Notes: generated from the letters alone by a model not told the origin. DNA of 64,000 nt from JAJRXC01 sp047639555 (GCA_047639555.1 JBLIOE010000003.1:131081-195080); one strand, 5' to 3'. Counted from the stretch's first letter, positions 7,525-16,959 are shown. Translations and numbers: made by a program.

Positions 7525-9357
7525 CTAAGAGCGGTAGAAGACCTCGTGCCATACGTCGAGGCACATGAGGGTCCAGATGCGAAGTTCCTCGTCGCGACGG
7601 CCCGATTCGTGGGAGTCGAGTAGCGCTTCCACCATCGACCGGTCGAGGCGCTGGGCAACGAAGCTCTCCCGATCGAGAAGGCGTTCGCGAGCTTGCTCTT
7701 GAAGCCCCGAACGGAACCAACGATCGAGCGGCACCCGAAATCCCACCTTGCGACGGTCAACAATTTCTGCCGGGAGGTGTCGTCGAGCGACTTCCTTCAG
7801 CACCCACTTGGTAACGCCGTCGCGGACCTTGACGTCGCTCGGCAGTGTGTAGGCCAGCTCCACGAGCCGGGCATCAAGGAAGGGTGGACGCAGTTCGAGC
7901 GACGCGGCCATCGACATACGATCGCCGCGTTCGAGCAGATTGTTCGGGAGCCAGCACTCAAGATCCGAGCGCAGCATGCGATCGATCACGTCATGGCCAA
8001 CGACCGGGGCTGTTGAGGGGGTGGCAGATCCGAGTAGCGCGGCCCGCTCATGCTCAACGAATGGTGCAAACCAGGCGCGATACATTTCTCGCTCGTTGCT
8101 GGCTGCGAGCGCCCGCATCGCAATACGCAGCTTCGCCTGCGACCCCGGCAACATTCGTTCGGTGCGGCGCAAGATTGCACCACGCATGGGTGCGGGCACC
8201 CGGCGAAGCCGATCCGTCCAGGCCGCCACGCCGTACTTCGGGTAGCCGGCGAAGAGCTCGTCGGCTCCCTCTCCCGACAGCACAACCTTCACGTCTTCGC
8301 GAGCCGCCTTGGCCAGCTCGAAAACGGCAATGTCGGCGGGTTCTGAGAGCGGTGCGTCGCGGTGCCACGTGAGCTTCGGCCAGGCGTCGAGGAAACCAGC
8401 CGGATCGATCATGACCTCGCGATGGTCGGTCCCGATGTGTTCGGCGACCGTGCGGGCGTAGGGAAGTTCGTCATTCGGGTTGTCGAGGAAGCCGGCTGAG
8501 AAGGTCTTGACCTTGTTGGGCTCGCCGGTGACCGACGCGATGAGAGCAACGATCAGACTGCTGTCGACGCCGCCCGAGAGGTACGCGCCAACCGGCACAT
8601 CGGCGACGAGTGCTTCTTCTACGGCGGAGACGAGCGTGTCGCTGACTTCGTTGACCGCATCGTCGGGAGAGATTTTAATCGGCGCGCCGACCGGCAGTGA
8701 CCAATAGGGCGCATCGTCGATGCGGCCATCGGCGTGGATACGCACGGCGTGGCCCGGCCGCACGGCGGTGATGCCCGAGAATAAAGTGCGGGGGGCGCCC
8801 ACGGCGCGTTGGGCCAGGAAATCGTCGAGCGCTTCATCGTTGACGCTCGGCATCGTGTCGAGCAGCGGCAGCATGGCCTTCACCTCGCTACCGAAGACCA
8901 CCCGGTCATCGCCCTTCGCGTAATAAAGCGGGAGAACACCCATACGGTCGCGGGCCAGAAGTACCGAGCCGTCGTCCTCGTCGTACAGGGCAAAAGCGAA
9001 CTGGCCCCGCAGTTCGGCGAGACCCTCGGGGCCTCGGCGCAGAACGGTGGCAAACAACGTCTCAGTGTCGCCGTCGGTCTGGAACTTGTAGTCGGTGATC
9101 TGGGTTCGGACCGACTGATAGTTGAGAATCTCACCATTGAAGATCAGGTGCTGGCGATTGTCGGCCGTGTGCATTGGCTGGGCCGAACCACCGAGGTCGA
9201 TGATCGAGAGGCGGGTGTGGCCGAGGCCAACCTGCTCATCCATCCAGAGCGCCGAATCGTCGGGGCCGCGATGGTGCAGATTGCGAATGCCCTGTTCGAG
9301 GGCCTCGCGATCAAGCACGCCACGAGAGAAGGCGCGAACACCAACGATGCCGCACAT
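7525..9357 (-). CDS. asnB: Asparagine synthase-type amidotransferase (glutamine-hydrolysing)
   Basis: 610 residues with both AsnB domains. The N-terminal class II glutaminase begins MCGIVGV with Cys2 as nucleophile, followed by NLHHRGPDD, GHTRLSIID and FNGEILNY. The C-terminal synthetase domain carries the PP-loop YLSGGVDSSL (about 260-270), then VVLSGEGADELFAGY and ERGDRMSMAASLELRPPFLD. The enzyme uses glutamine nitrogen and ATP to amidate a carboxyl group; in glycan clusters these paralogues are thought to amidate sugar acids rather than aspartate (inference). ATG 9357 overlaps the stop of the upstream GT2 gene as ATGA, so expression is coupled to polysaccharide assembly. Confidence 0.93.
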   Translation of the reverse strand: MCGIVGVRAFSRGVLDREALEQGIRNLHHRGPDDSALWMDEQVGLGHTRLSIIDLGGSAQPMHTADNRQHLIFNGEILNYQSVRTQITDYKFQTDGDTETLFATVLRRGPEGLAELRGQFAFALYDEDDGSVLLARDRMGVLPLYYAKGDDRVVFGSEVKAMLPLLDTMPSVNDEALDDFLAQRAVGAPRTLFSGITAVRPGHAVRIHADGRIDDAPYWSLPVGAPIKISPDDAVNEVSDTLVSAVEEALVADVPVGAYLSGGVDSSLIVALIASVTGEPNKVKTFSAGFLDNPNDELPYARTVAEHIGTDHREVMIDPAGFLDAWPKLTWHRDAPLSEPADIAVFELAKAAREDVKVVLSGEGADELFAGYPKYGVAAWTDRLRRVPAPMRGAILRRTERMLPGSQAKLRIAMRALAASNEREMYRAWFAPFVEHERAALLGSATPSTAPVVGHDVIDRMLRSDLECWLPNNLLERGDRMSMAASLELRPPFLDARLVELAYTLPSDVKVRDGVTKWVLKEVARRHLPAEIVDRRKVGFRVPLDRWFRSGLQEQARERLLDRESFVAQRLDRSMVEALLDSHESGRRDEELRIWTLMCLDVWHEVFYRS

Positions 9358-10283
9358 CAGCGGGCTCCGTTCCAGTCGAGATGTGATTCTGGTGGCACCG
9401 TTGCCGCTCGCTGCGACGATGACCACAACGAGGCGAGGGCCGAGCGATGCACGGCCGCGTTCGCTCCGGCGAAAGACCGGATGGCTTCGCCAATACTCAC
9501 AACAATCTTCATGGCGGCGCCCCGAGATCTGCCGTGTTGGGCGCGAATGAGGCGCACCCGATTCCATGTCAGCAGGCTGTAGAGCGGCTTTGAGACTTCG
9601 AAGTCGCCGCCCCGATGTACGACGCCCGCATCGGGCGTGAAGCCGACCCGAAATCCGGACGTACCGGCTCGCAGGCAGAAGTCGGTCTCCTCGGAGTAAA
9701 GGAAGAAGCGTTCTTCCCACGGTCCAACCTCGGTCATACATTCGGCGGAAACGGCCAGAGCGGCGCCGGACACCCACGGCGCAGTGGCCGGGTGGTCGTA
9801 GACAATTGGATCGTTGATCAGCTCGCCCAGCTTGAGGCGGCCGGCGATCCGGCCCCCCACGGTTCCTTCGACGAAGGCACGCGCCACCGACGGACGTCGG
9901 CGTAACGACGGCTCGAGTTCGCCGGAGGGGTTGGTGATTCGGGGCGCCACGACTCCGCCATCGGCACTGAGTGCCTCGAGCCAAGGCTCAAAGGCACCAG
10001 GATTTACCGTGAGATCCGGATTCAGAAGCACCATCGCGTCGGGCCGATCGGCGGCCGCCCAACCGGCGTTCACACCGGCGCCATATCCAACGTTGGCACC
10101 CAGCGCGACCGTCACGACACCCGAACGAGCGGACTCCGCAATTGCGACGGAAGCATCGGTCGAGCCGCTGTCGACGATCACGACCTGGAGATCGTGGCCG
10201 GGGATCGATTCAGGGACCGATGCAAGCAGAGGAGGGAGGTCCGCCGCACTGTTGTAGGTGACGATGACAACAACAACGCGCAC
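9357..10283 (-). CDS. Family 2 glycosyltransferase
   Basis: 308 residues of a classical GT2 (rhamnosyltransferase-like) enzyme. It starts VVVVIVTYNSAADLPPLL, has the VIVDSGSTD nucleotide-sugar segment, ANVGYGAGVNAG, and the metal-binding region VLLNPDLTV (DxD equivalent), then FFLYSEETDFCLR, the acceptor-site ED motif. GTG 10283 is selected because the fold begins there and the upstream gene stops two bases before. It forms a tight unit with the upstream beta-helix lipoprotein and downstream asnB. Role: transfer of a sugar to a lipid-linked glycan at the inner membrane face. Confidence 0.9.
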   Translation of the reverse strand: MRVVVVIVTYNSAADLPPLLASVPESIPGHDLQVVIVDSGSTDASVAIAESARSGVVTVALGANVGYGAGVNAGWAAADRPDAMVLLNPDLTVNPGAFEPWLEALSADGGVVAPRITNPSGELEPSLRRRPSVARAFVEGTVGGRIAGRLKLGELINDPIVYDHPATAPWVSGAALAVSAECMTEVGPWEERFFLYSEETDFCLRAGTSGFRVGFTPDAGVVHRGGDFEVSKPLYSLLTWNRVRLIRAQHGRSRGAAMKIVVSIGEAIRSFAGANAAVHRSALASLWSSSQRAATVPPESHLDWNGAR

Positions 10284-10285
10284 CG

Positions 10286-11305
10286 TTACTCCACCGGTTC
10301 GCCGTTGCCGGGATGATCCGCCGGGGTCTCGCAGACCTCCGCTGACTGGTCGCCCGCACACTTCGGCGACACCCACTCCCACCAGACGTTGCCAGAACGT
10401 TCGGCATCAACGCCGCCCAAAAATCCGAACTGGGTGCTGTCCCATCCGAATCGGTTGTTCGTGACAACCCCGGGTTGGCCGGGGTCACCAAGGATGCTGA
10501 ACACGCCACCCCAGAGATATGAATCCGTGATGGAGAACTCGTCAGCGATGTTGATCTGTAGCGGCGCGTTGGGAGCCTTGTAGAAGTTGATGAGCTTCGA
10601 TCGGGCGACGTGGACATAGTCGACAGTGCCCTCCGAGGTGGCCTGAATGCCGTCGGGGTGGGGGTCATCACCGATGAAATTCTGATCGTGGATATAACAC
10701 TCGGTCACCGTGACACCACTCCGGTTGATGTGGAGTCCGTCTTCGCCGCCGCTGATGTCGCAACGGTAGATGTCGTAACCACCGCCGAGAATCGTTTTTC
10801 CGCTGTCGGCCTGAGAAGCCTCAAGCCAATCGATGACCACACCATCGGACTGGATATCGAGCGAGTAGTTCTCGCTCCCCCGCAATCGGCCACATCGAAG
10901 CGTGACATCGTCGGCAACAATCACAATGGACCCGAGCACATCGAAGTTTTCGATCACTCGGGACCCACCGAGCGAACGTTCGATGTAGTCCTCGTCGACA
11001 TAAAGCTCGCCGCTACTCGGCACCAGCCGGTCGTAGGGGTCGCCCGCTGATCCCGGGCACTCACCGGCGCGGATGCCACCGATCAGGCCGGTCGTCGTTT
11101 CGTCGAGAGAGAGGGCGACGTCGGCCCCGAGAAGCTCGCTGGTAAACGAAACCAGACTCGCGGCGTCGTAGGGGTCAACCCCATCCGCGGCACCAGAGAA
11201 CGGCGACAGCGGGACGGTGGTCTCGGGTTCAACCGACGGGGGGTCTTCGCCACAGCCAGCCGCGAAGAGAGCGAGCGTCAGGAGAAGCGCGAGAGAGCGC
11301 AACAT
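10286..11305 (-). CDS. Beta-helix lipoprotein, paralogue 1 of 3
   Basis: 339 residues. The signal peptide MLRSLALLLTLALF ends in a lipobox AAGC (Cys about 18), so the product is probably membrane-anchored outside the cell. After a short linker, the C-terminal ~230 residues form a right-handed parallel beta-helix-like repeat domain shared with the next two genes. Shared landmarks are RCDISGGEDGLHIN, ITECYIHDQ-type strands, a DDPHPD loop, SKLINFYKAPNAPLQIN and GNVWWEWVSPKC. Such folds occur in polysaccharide lyases, epimerases and adhesins. The D-x-P-H-P-D and GGED clusters could form a metal or active site (inference). It lies two bases upstream of the GT2 start. Confidence 0.8.
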   Translation of the reverse strand: MLRSLALLLTLALFAAGCGEDPPSVEPETTVPLSPFSGAADGVDPYDAASLVSFTSELLGADVALSLDETTTGLIGGIRAGECPGSAGDPYDRLVPSSGELYVDEDYIERSLGGSRVIENFDVLGSIVIVADDVTLRCGRLRGSENYSLDIQSDGVVIDWLEASQADSGKTILGGGYDIYRCDISGGEDGLHINRSGVTVTECYIHDQNFIGDDPHPDGIQATSEGTVDYVHVARSKLINFYKAPNAPLQINIADEFSITDSYLWGGVFSILGDPGQPGVVTNNRFGWDSTQFGFLGGVDAERSGNVWWEWVSPKCAGDQSAEVCETPADHPGNGEPVE

Positions 11306-11334
11306 GAACGGCCCACTGTAGAGCCGCAAGTCCG

Positions 11335-12897
11335 CTAGATGGGGGTGCCGTTGCCGGGGTGGTTGCTGGGCGTGGCGCAAGTGGGCGCCGAATGGGTGCC
11401 CGAGCAGCGAGGCGAGATCCATTCCCACCAGACGTTGCCGGAGCGGGTGGTGCTCACGCCGCCGATCGCACCGAACTTGGCGGCACCCCAGGCGAAGTAG
11501 TTGTTCGTAACCACGCCGGGGTTTCCGGGGTCTCCGAGGATTGAGTAGAGCCCACCCCAAAGGTAGGAATCGGTGATCGAGAAGGAGTTCGCCACATTGA
11601 TCTGCAGGGCCGCGTTGGGCGCCTTATAGAAGCTCGTGAGCTTGCTACGAATCACCGTGACGTTCTCCACCGTGCCGCCCGAGGTGGCCTGGATCGCATC
11701 CGGGTGCGGGTCGTTGCCGATGTAGTTCTGATCATGGATGTAGCACTCGGTGATCGTGACGGCACCGGTGTTGATGTGGACCGAATCTTCGCCGCCGCTG
11801 ATGTCGCAGCGGTACGCGGTGTAGTTACCACCGAGGAGCGCCTTGCCATCGCTGCTGCCGTAGATATGGAACCACTCGAGGACGGTACCGCTGGCCTGGT
11901 TGTCGACGGTGTAGTTGGCGCTTCCGCTGACGCTGCCGCAACGCAAGGTGACATTGTTGGTGCGGATCACAATCGAGCCGTTGACATCGAAGTTGGTGAG
12001 GGTCTTCGACCCGGCGTTGTTCGCCGCCAACCAGCTGTCGTTAATTGTGATGTTGCCGTTGAACTGGCGAATGCTGGTGGAGCACTTACCGGCGTTCTGG
12101 CCACCGACCAGACCGGTGTTGGTCTCGTTGAGACCGAGCGAAACGACATTCGAGCCGCTGCCATCGGACGGCGGCGTCGTCGGGGTTGGCGGGGTGGTGT
12201 CACCGCCGCCGGTAGCGGGAGAACCTCCGCTGCTGCAGCGGACATCGGCGGCAGGCTTCGAGACCGAATTCTCACCGTCGTAGCGGTAGAGGAATGTGGA
12301 GATCTCGCCGCGGGAGACGCTGCGGTTGGGGTCGAACAGGGAATTTGTGACCCCGGTCGTGATGCCTTCGGCGCGGGCCCAGCTCACGGCGTCTTGCTGA
12401 TAGTCGGCGGTGACATCGGAGAAACCGTGGTGGGCAATTCTGTGCGTGGGCGAACCGGCCATGCGCCAGAGGAATACGACTGCATCAGCACGAGTGACCG
12501 GGTCGTTGGGCTTGAACAACGAGTCCGTCACGCCGGTGGTGATGCCCTCGTACTGGCCCCAGGACACCGGTGCTTGCTGATAACTCGCAGTGACGTCGAT
12601 GAAGTTGTGATCAGGGGCCGACGGCTCGTACTCGTAGCGCCAAAGGAAGGTCATTGCCTGGCCGCGGGTGGTGGCCTCGTCGGGAGAGAAACAACCAGCT
12701 TCGGTGCCGATGGTGATGCCCTCGTCGGCCATCCATGTGACGGCATCGGCGTAGTAGGCGCCGCTGGCGACATCGCTGAAGCCGCCGAAGGCGCCGACCG
12801 GTGAGGTCGCAGTGAGTGCCGCGACCGAAACTACGCTGAGGAAGATCCCCACGCAGCGACGGACTGAGCTGGTGACGAATGGACGCTTTGTGGTCAT
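11335..12897 (-). CDS. SLH-domain beta-helix surface protein, paralogue 2 of 3
   Basis: About 520 residues. A Sec signal peptide (MTTKRPF to about residue 34) is followed by three S-layer-homology repeats, recognisable by FSDVASGAYYADAV, FIDVTASYQQAPVSW and FSDVTADYQQDAVSW, each ending in a GITxGx turn. A Pro/Thr/Gly linker of about 40 residues leads to the same beta-helix domain as its neighbours. SLH repeats bind pyruvylated cell-wall polymers, so this copy should be wall-attached, whereas its neighbours are lipoproteins. ATG 12897 is preferred over the upstream 12960 because GGGAG lies eight bases before it and a signal peptide starts there. It belongs to the polysaccharide gene string on the minus strand. 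Confidence 0.85.
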   Translation of the reverse strand: MTTKRPFVTSSVRRCVGIFLSVVSVAALTATSPVGAFGGFSDVASGAYYADAVTWMADEGITIGTEAGCFSPDEATTRGQAMTFLWRYEYEPSAPDHNFIDVTASYQQAPVSWGQYEGITTGVTDSLFKPNDPVTRADAVVFLWRMAGSPTHRIAHHGFSDVTADYQQDAVSWARAEGITTGVTNSLFDPNRSVSRGEISTFLYRYDGENSVSKPAADVRCSSGGSPATGGGDTTPPTPTTPPSDGSGSNVVSLGLNETNTGLVGGQNAGKCSTSIRQFNGNITINDSWLAANNAGSKTLTNFDVNGSIVIRTNNVTLRCGSVSGSANYTVDNQASGTVLEWFHIYGSSDGKALLGGNYTAYRCDISGGEDSVHINTGAVTITECYIHDQNYIGNDPHPDAIQATSGGTVENVTVIRSKLTSFYKAPNAALQINVANSFSITDSYLWGGLYSILGDPGNPGVVTNNYFAWGAAKFGAIGGVSTTRSGNVWWEWISPRCSGTHSAPTCATPSNHPGNGTPI

Positions 12898-12987
12898 ACG
12901 ACGCTCCCGTTTGCCCGCGGTGTGTCGATCACGTGACTCACCGTAACCGGCCCGTAACACTTCTTGTCGGCATACCGAGACGATTTT

Positions 12988-14649
12988 TTAGATCGGCGTG
13001 CCGTTACCTGGATGGCTGCCCGGTGTCGAGCAGACGTTCGCCGAGTATGCACCCGAGCACTTGGGCGAAACCCACTCCCACCACACGTTGCCGGAGCGAG
13101 AGGTGCTCACTCCGCCGATCGCTCCGTATTGCGACGAGTCCCAGCCGAAGTAGTTGTTCGTGACCACGCCGGGGTTCCCGGGATCACCGAGGATCGAGTA
13201 GACGCCGCCCCAGAGATAGGACTCAGTGATCGACCACGAGTTGGCCACGTTGATCTGCAGAGCCGCATTCGGCGCCTTGTAGAAGCTGATGAGCTTCGAA
13301 CGAATCACGGTGACGTTCTGCACCGTGCCACCCGAGGTCACCTGAATGGCATCCGGATGCGGGTCGTTGCCAATGAAGTTCTGATCATGGATGTAGCACT
13401 CGGTGATCGTTACCGTGCCGGTGTTGATGTGGACCGAATCCTCGCCGCCATGAACGTTGCAGCGGTAGGCGGTGTAGTTGCCACCAAGGATCGTCTTGCC
13501 GTCGTCGTCTTGACCCGCTTCGAACCATTCGAAGACGGCGCCCTTGGCCTTCACGTCAACCGTGTAGCCCCAGCCACCCGACACTCGACCGCAGCGGAAG
13601 GTGACGTTGTCGGCCTTGATCAGGAGCGCTCCGTTGATGTCGAAGTTCTCGAGCACATTACCGTGCTGAGCCACCCACGCATTGTCGATGATGAGCTGGC
13701 CGTTGTAGTTCGTGAGGTTGTTGGAACACACACCGGCGTTCTGTCCACCAACGACGCCCGTGTTCGACGAGTTCAGTGCGAGGGACACCGGCGTGTCGCC
13801 GGGAGCGGCCGTCGTTGTGGGCGGCGCAGTGATCGTGGTGGGTGGGGCCGTAGTGGCGGGCGGAGCCGTTGTCGTGGTGGGTGGGGCCGTGGTTACCGGA
13901 GAGGACGTCGTCGTCGAGGCGATCGTGGTGGTCGGCGGGCGGCGAGTGGTCGTCGGCGCAATAGTGACGGTCGGCGGCGGCTGATCATGCGGAGTGTTGG
14001 CCAGGCCTTCGGCTCGTTCGAGCGACACGCCAGCCACCCTATGGTTTTCACCAAAGTCGACGTCGTCGAGGTAGATCCGCAGCAGCATGTATTCCGTGCC
14101 GGGAGGTGCCTGGCTGTAGAGCTCCGACATCCCAGGCCCTTCAACGAGAGGCGCCGAGGTATCCGTCCAAATGATGGAGTTGTCGTCGGCGTAGTAGCGG
14201 GCCTCTACCCGGAACTGGACGTCGGTCGCCATCGTGGCGCGAAGACGGAACGTCTGGCCGGGCCGGGCCTCCGGCGACGGCACGACGCCAACCCGGCTCG
14301 TGCGACTGTCGTCGACATAGAGATACGGCTCGACCTCAATATCCATGCCCGAGGGGTCGCTATTGCCGTGCGGGATCAGGGTGCCGCCATACGGGTAGAG
14401 CCCGTTCCAGTTGATGGCCTCGATCATCAGGCTGGACTGCGTCGGCGCTGGCAGGAGGCGCACATCGCCGATCGGCACGATCTCGTTGGGGCCCACACGC
14501 CGCTCGGCGAATTCGCGGCGTGCCTCCGCCGGAGTCTCGTACTGACCTTCGACGCCGACTGTTGCGGCTTCGAAGGTTGCTTCACATGAGGTCAACAAGA
14601 CCAGAGAAGAAACAACCAGGATCATTATCCAGCGACAGGATCGAAACAC
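12988..14649 (-). CDS. Beta-helix lipoprotein with extra N-terminal domain, paralogue 3 of 3
   Basis: 553 residues, GTG start with GGAGG six bases upstream. The N-terminus is a signal peptide with a probable lipobox LTSC (Cys about 22). Residues about 50-225 form a beta-sandwich-like region (FRLRATMATDVQFRVEARYY, EYMLLRIYLDDVDF) that could be a carbohydrate-binding module. About 65 residues of Thr/Pro-rich repeats then form a stalk. The last ~270 residues are the beta-helix domain shared with the two downstream genes, ending GNGTPI as in paralogue 2. It is probably a cell-surface protein reaching beyond the wall; ligand or reaction unknown. Confidence 0.82.
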   Translation of the reverse strand: MFRSCRWIMILVVSSLVLLTSCEATFEAATVGVEGQYETPAEARREFAERRVGPNEIVPIGDVRLLPAPTQSSLMIEAINWNGLYPYGGTLIPHGNSDPSGMDIEVEPYLYVDDSRTSRVGVVPSPEARPGQTFRLRATMATDVQFRVEARYYADDNSIIWTDTSAPLVEGPGMSELYSQAPPGTEYMLLRIYLDDVDFGENHRVAGVSLERAEGLANTPHDQPPPTVTIAPTTTRRPPTTTIASTTTSSPVTTAPPTTTTAPPATTAPPTTITAPPTTTAAPGDTPVSLALNSSNTGVVGGQNAGVCSNNLTNYNGQLIIDNAWVAQHGNVLENFDINGALLIKADNVTFRCGRVSGGWGYTVDVKAKGAVFEWFEAGQDDDGKTILGGNYTAYRCNVHGGEDSVHINTGTVTITECYIHDQNFIGNDPHPDAIQVTSGGTVQNVTVIRSKLISFYKAPNAALQINVANSWSITESYLWGGVYSILGDPGNPGVVTNNYFGWDSSQYGAIGGVSTSRSGNVWWEWVSPKCSGAYSANVCSTPGSHPGNGTPI

Positions 14650-14658
14650 GAGAGGCCT

Positions 14659-14693
14659 CCGTAAATGGGTGCGAGGGGCTCCTTCCTTTACGG
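14659..14693 (-). promoter_or_regulatory. 5'-leader hairpin abutting the ribosome site
   Basis: CCGTAAA and TTTACGG arms (14659-14665 and 14687-14693) pair across 21 bases. On the minus strand the 3' arm runs straight into the GGAGG ribosome site of the beta-helix lipoprotein gene starting at 14649. Formation of this stem could hide or expose that site. A second inverted repeat, TTGAATCG/CGATTCAA (14711-14718 and 14735-14742), lies just upstream and may be an operator. No known riboswitch class was recognised. Confidence 0.35.
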
Positions 14694-14752
14694 CGGGCCG
14701 ATTGGCCTACTTGAATCGAATCCGTAATCTTTCGCGATTCAAACGGCCTGCG

Positions 14753-15916
14753 TCATGTGACCCGGGTCGGAACCGGCCCCATCCCCCATAAATCGACCTG
14801 CATTCCCAGGCTCGAGAGGGTCTCGCCGATCTCCTCGGCGTAGATGGGATTCATCACGAGCACTCGGTCGGGGGCTGACGCGGCGAGGTCATCCGGGTGA
14901 CAGACCTCGATACCACTCGCCGGCAAGTACCGCCCAGCCTTCGCCGGATTGATATCTACGGCCACCACCGGGTCAAAGCCGATGATCGTCGTGAGGAGGG
15001 CAACGGCCTTGCTGCTCGCCGCCCAGATCGCGACCCGTTCAGACTTCTCTCGGGCCTCATCGACCCAGGATTGCCATGCCGCGACATGATCGACCATGGA
15101 CGAGAAGTTCATCGGTGATGGGTGCGGCACGACCTCACTCGTCCGCTCCCCCACCCGCGCGTACGCAATGAGGTATTGGCCCTCGTACTCGAGCCGCACG
15201 TCGATGGGATCAAAACCTGACCGTCGGAGAAGCTGAGTGAGCGACTCCGTGTCGAAATATGCGCAGTGCTCGTAGTACACGTCCCAGAACGCACCCTCGG
15301 TGGCGATACGAGCGGTGTCGGGAACTTCGATATAGAGAATCGCGTTGGGCCGGCCGTCAAGCTCGGTTCGCAACGTGGACAGGAAGTCCGCCACGTCCGG
15401 AATGTGCTCGAGGGTGTGGCGCACCATCACGAGATCCGCGTCGAAGTGGCCCGACCCGGCTCCGAACCAGTCGGTCAGGATCTCGATGGAGCCGCTGATG
15501 CCGGCTTCGCGGCCCGAGGATGGATCGATTCCCACGCCCGAACCACCGGCCCGGTCGACGAACATTCGAAGGAAGTCACCACGGCCGCACCCGATCTCGA
15601 GGGCCCGTCCACCACTGAGGTCAAAGCGCTCGATCAGCTCGTCGATCAGCCGCTCGGCGTACGCGACGAAATAGGGGCTGTGACCCTGACTGTCTTCATA
15701 GTCGTCGTCATAGACAACGAGACTGGCGTCGAACGCCGAGTTCTGCACGAACCCGCAACGAGCGCACCGATCGATACGAAGGTCGCCCCGGGCAACCGCG
15801 ACGGCCCGCGCCCGATCGGTGTAGAGCCGTGAGTTCTCGACCGGCACACCATCGACCGCGATGACGCGATCAAGCGCCGCGCTCCCGCAGCATTGGCACT
15901 GCTCGACGACCGCCAT
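14753..15916 (-). CDS. TylCIII/NovU-type sugar C-methyltransferase-like
   Basis: 387 residues with the three-part layout of C-methyltransferases acting on nucleotide-activated keto-sugars. There is an N-terminal zinc-binding part with CxxC near residue 7 and a second CxxC near 53. The central SAM domain has motif I LEIGCGRGDFL near 107-117 and the segment MVRHTLEHIPD. The C-terminal domain of the Methyltransf_14 kind carries IWAASSKAVALL and DINPAKAGRYLP. The ATG lies two bases after the stop of the SDR gene, so it is co-transcribed with the nucleotide-sugar genes. A hydrolysis or transfer role other than C-methylation cannot be excluded. Confidence 0.8.
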   Translation of the reverse strand: MAVVEQCQCCGSAALDRVIAVDGVPVENSRLYTDRARAVAVARGDLRIDRCARCGFVQNSAFDASLVVYDDDYEDSQGHSPYFVAYAERLIDELIERFDLSGGRALEIGCGRGDFLRMFVDRAGGSGVGIDPSSGREAGISGSIEILTDWFGAGSGHFDADLVMVRHTLEHIPDVADFLSTLRTELDGRPNAILYIEVPDTARIATEGAFWDVYYEHCAYFDTESLTQLLRRSGFDPIDVRLEYEGQYLIAYARVGERTSEVVPHPSPMNFSSMVDHVAAWQSWVDEAREKSERVAIWAASSKAVALLTTIIGFDPVVAVDINPAKAGRYLPASGIEVCHPDDLAASAPDRVLVMNPIYAEEIGETLSSLGMQVDLWGMGPVPTRVT

Positions 15917-15918
15917 GA

Positions 15919-16959
15919 CTACGCCGGAGCGTTGCCCTCAGTCCAGCGCACCTTCGGATCGAGGCGGCCCGCGCCCTGGTGGGCATCGAGACGCTTCAGT
16001 CGAATGAACCGATCCGAGAACAAGGTCTCGATATCGAGGCCCGCGTTCCGGAAGTCTTCGGCCATTTGCTCGATGCCGGTCTTCACGGTGAACTTCGGCT
16101 GGAACTCGGGAAGCTCAGTGGCGATCCGAGTGAAGTCGACCTTGTAGTCACGCTTGTCCGCGCCGCCGCCTTCGGCGATCGAGATGGTCGAACCTTCCAC
16201 GGCCTCGGCCACCATCTCCGCGACGGTTCGTACCTGGAAGTTCTCTGCGGTCTGACCCACGTTGAAGGGACGATTGTGCACCCGGCTGGCGTCCTCCACC
16301 GAGAGCACGGATTCCACGGCGTGGGCAATGTCGGCCACATGAACGAACGGACGCCACGGGGTGCCATCGCTCATCAGCACGATGCGACCTTCGACGACGG
16401 CGCGAGCCGTGATGTCGTTGATCAGCAGATCCATCCGCAGCTTCGGCGAGGAGCCGTAGGCGGTGGCGTTGCGCATGTAGGTAGGGCTGAAGTTGTCGTC
16501 GGCCAGGTCGGCAATCGCGAATTCGGCTTTCACCTTCGATTCGCCATACGGCGTCACGGGGTTGAACGCGGCGGTCTCGTCAAGCAAGTTGCCGTCGCCC
16601 GCACCGTAGAGCGAGCACGAGGAAGCAAAAACGAAGCGGCGGGCGCCCGCAGCCTTGGCCATCTCGGCCATCCGAACCGAGGCCCGTTCGTTGATGCCGT
16701 AGGTGAGGTCGGGATCCACATTACCCAGCGGGTCGTTTGAGAGGGCTGCGAGGTGGACCACACCCTCAATACCGTCGAAGACTTCCGGACCGATATCGCG
16801 AACGTCACCCCACGAGGTTGGCGGCATCGCGTTGTCCTGGAAGTCCATGTGCTGAAAGAGGCCGGTGTCGAGACCGACAACTTCATGACCGGCCCGCTCG
16901 AGCATGGGGCAGAGAATGGAACCGATGTAGCCATCGCTACCGGTCACGAGTACGCGCAT
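15919..16959 (-). CDS. SDR-family nucleotide-sugar epimerase/dehydratase
   Basis: 346 residues of the extended short-chain dehydrogenase family. The NAD-binding Rossmann motif is VTGSDGYIG (residues about 5-13), the AALSNDP segment follows at about 72, and the catalytic Ser/Tyr/Lys are visible as SSCSLYG and YGESK (about 110-140). A sugar-nucleotide region includes WRPFVHVADIAHAV. It probably reduces, epimerises or dehydrates a nucleotide-linked hexose; the exact reaction cannot be read from sequence. Its ATG directly follows the stop of the PIG-L gene (TAAATG). Linkage to a cytidylyltransferase suggests a CDP-sugar substrate (inference). Confidence 0.88.
   Translation of the reverse strand: MRVLVTGSDGYIGSILCPMLERAGHEVVGLDTGLFQHMDFQDNAMPPTSWGDVRDIGPEVFDGIEGVVHLAALSNDPLGNVDPDLTYGINERASVRMAEMAKAAGARRFVFASSCSLYGAGDGNLLDETAAFNPVTPYGESKVKAEFAIADLADDNFSPTYMRNATAYGSSPKLRMDLLINDITARAVVEGRIVLMSDGTPWRPFVHVADIAHAVESVLSVEDASRVHNRPFNVGQTAENFQVRTVAEMVAEAVEGSTISIAEGGGADKRDYKVDFTRIATELPEFQPKFTVKTGIEQMAEDFRNAGLDIETLFSDRFIRLKRLDAHQGAGRLDPKVRWTEGNAPA

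Noticed and set aside
9357..9984. Upstream extension of asnB to 9984
   Set aside because: AsnB must start at Met-Cys2 for its glutaminase; the extension is a shadow of the GT2 gene.
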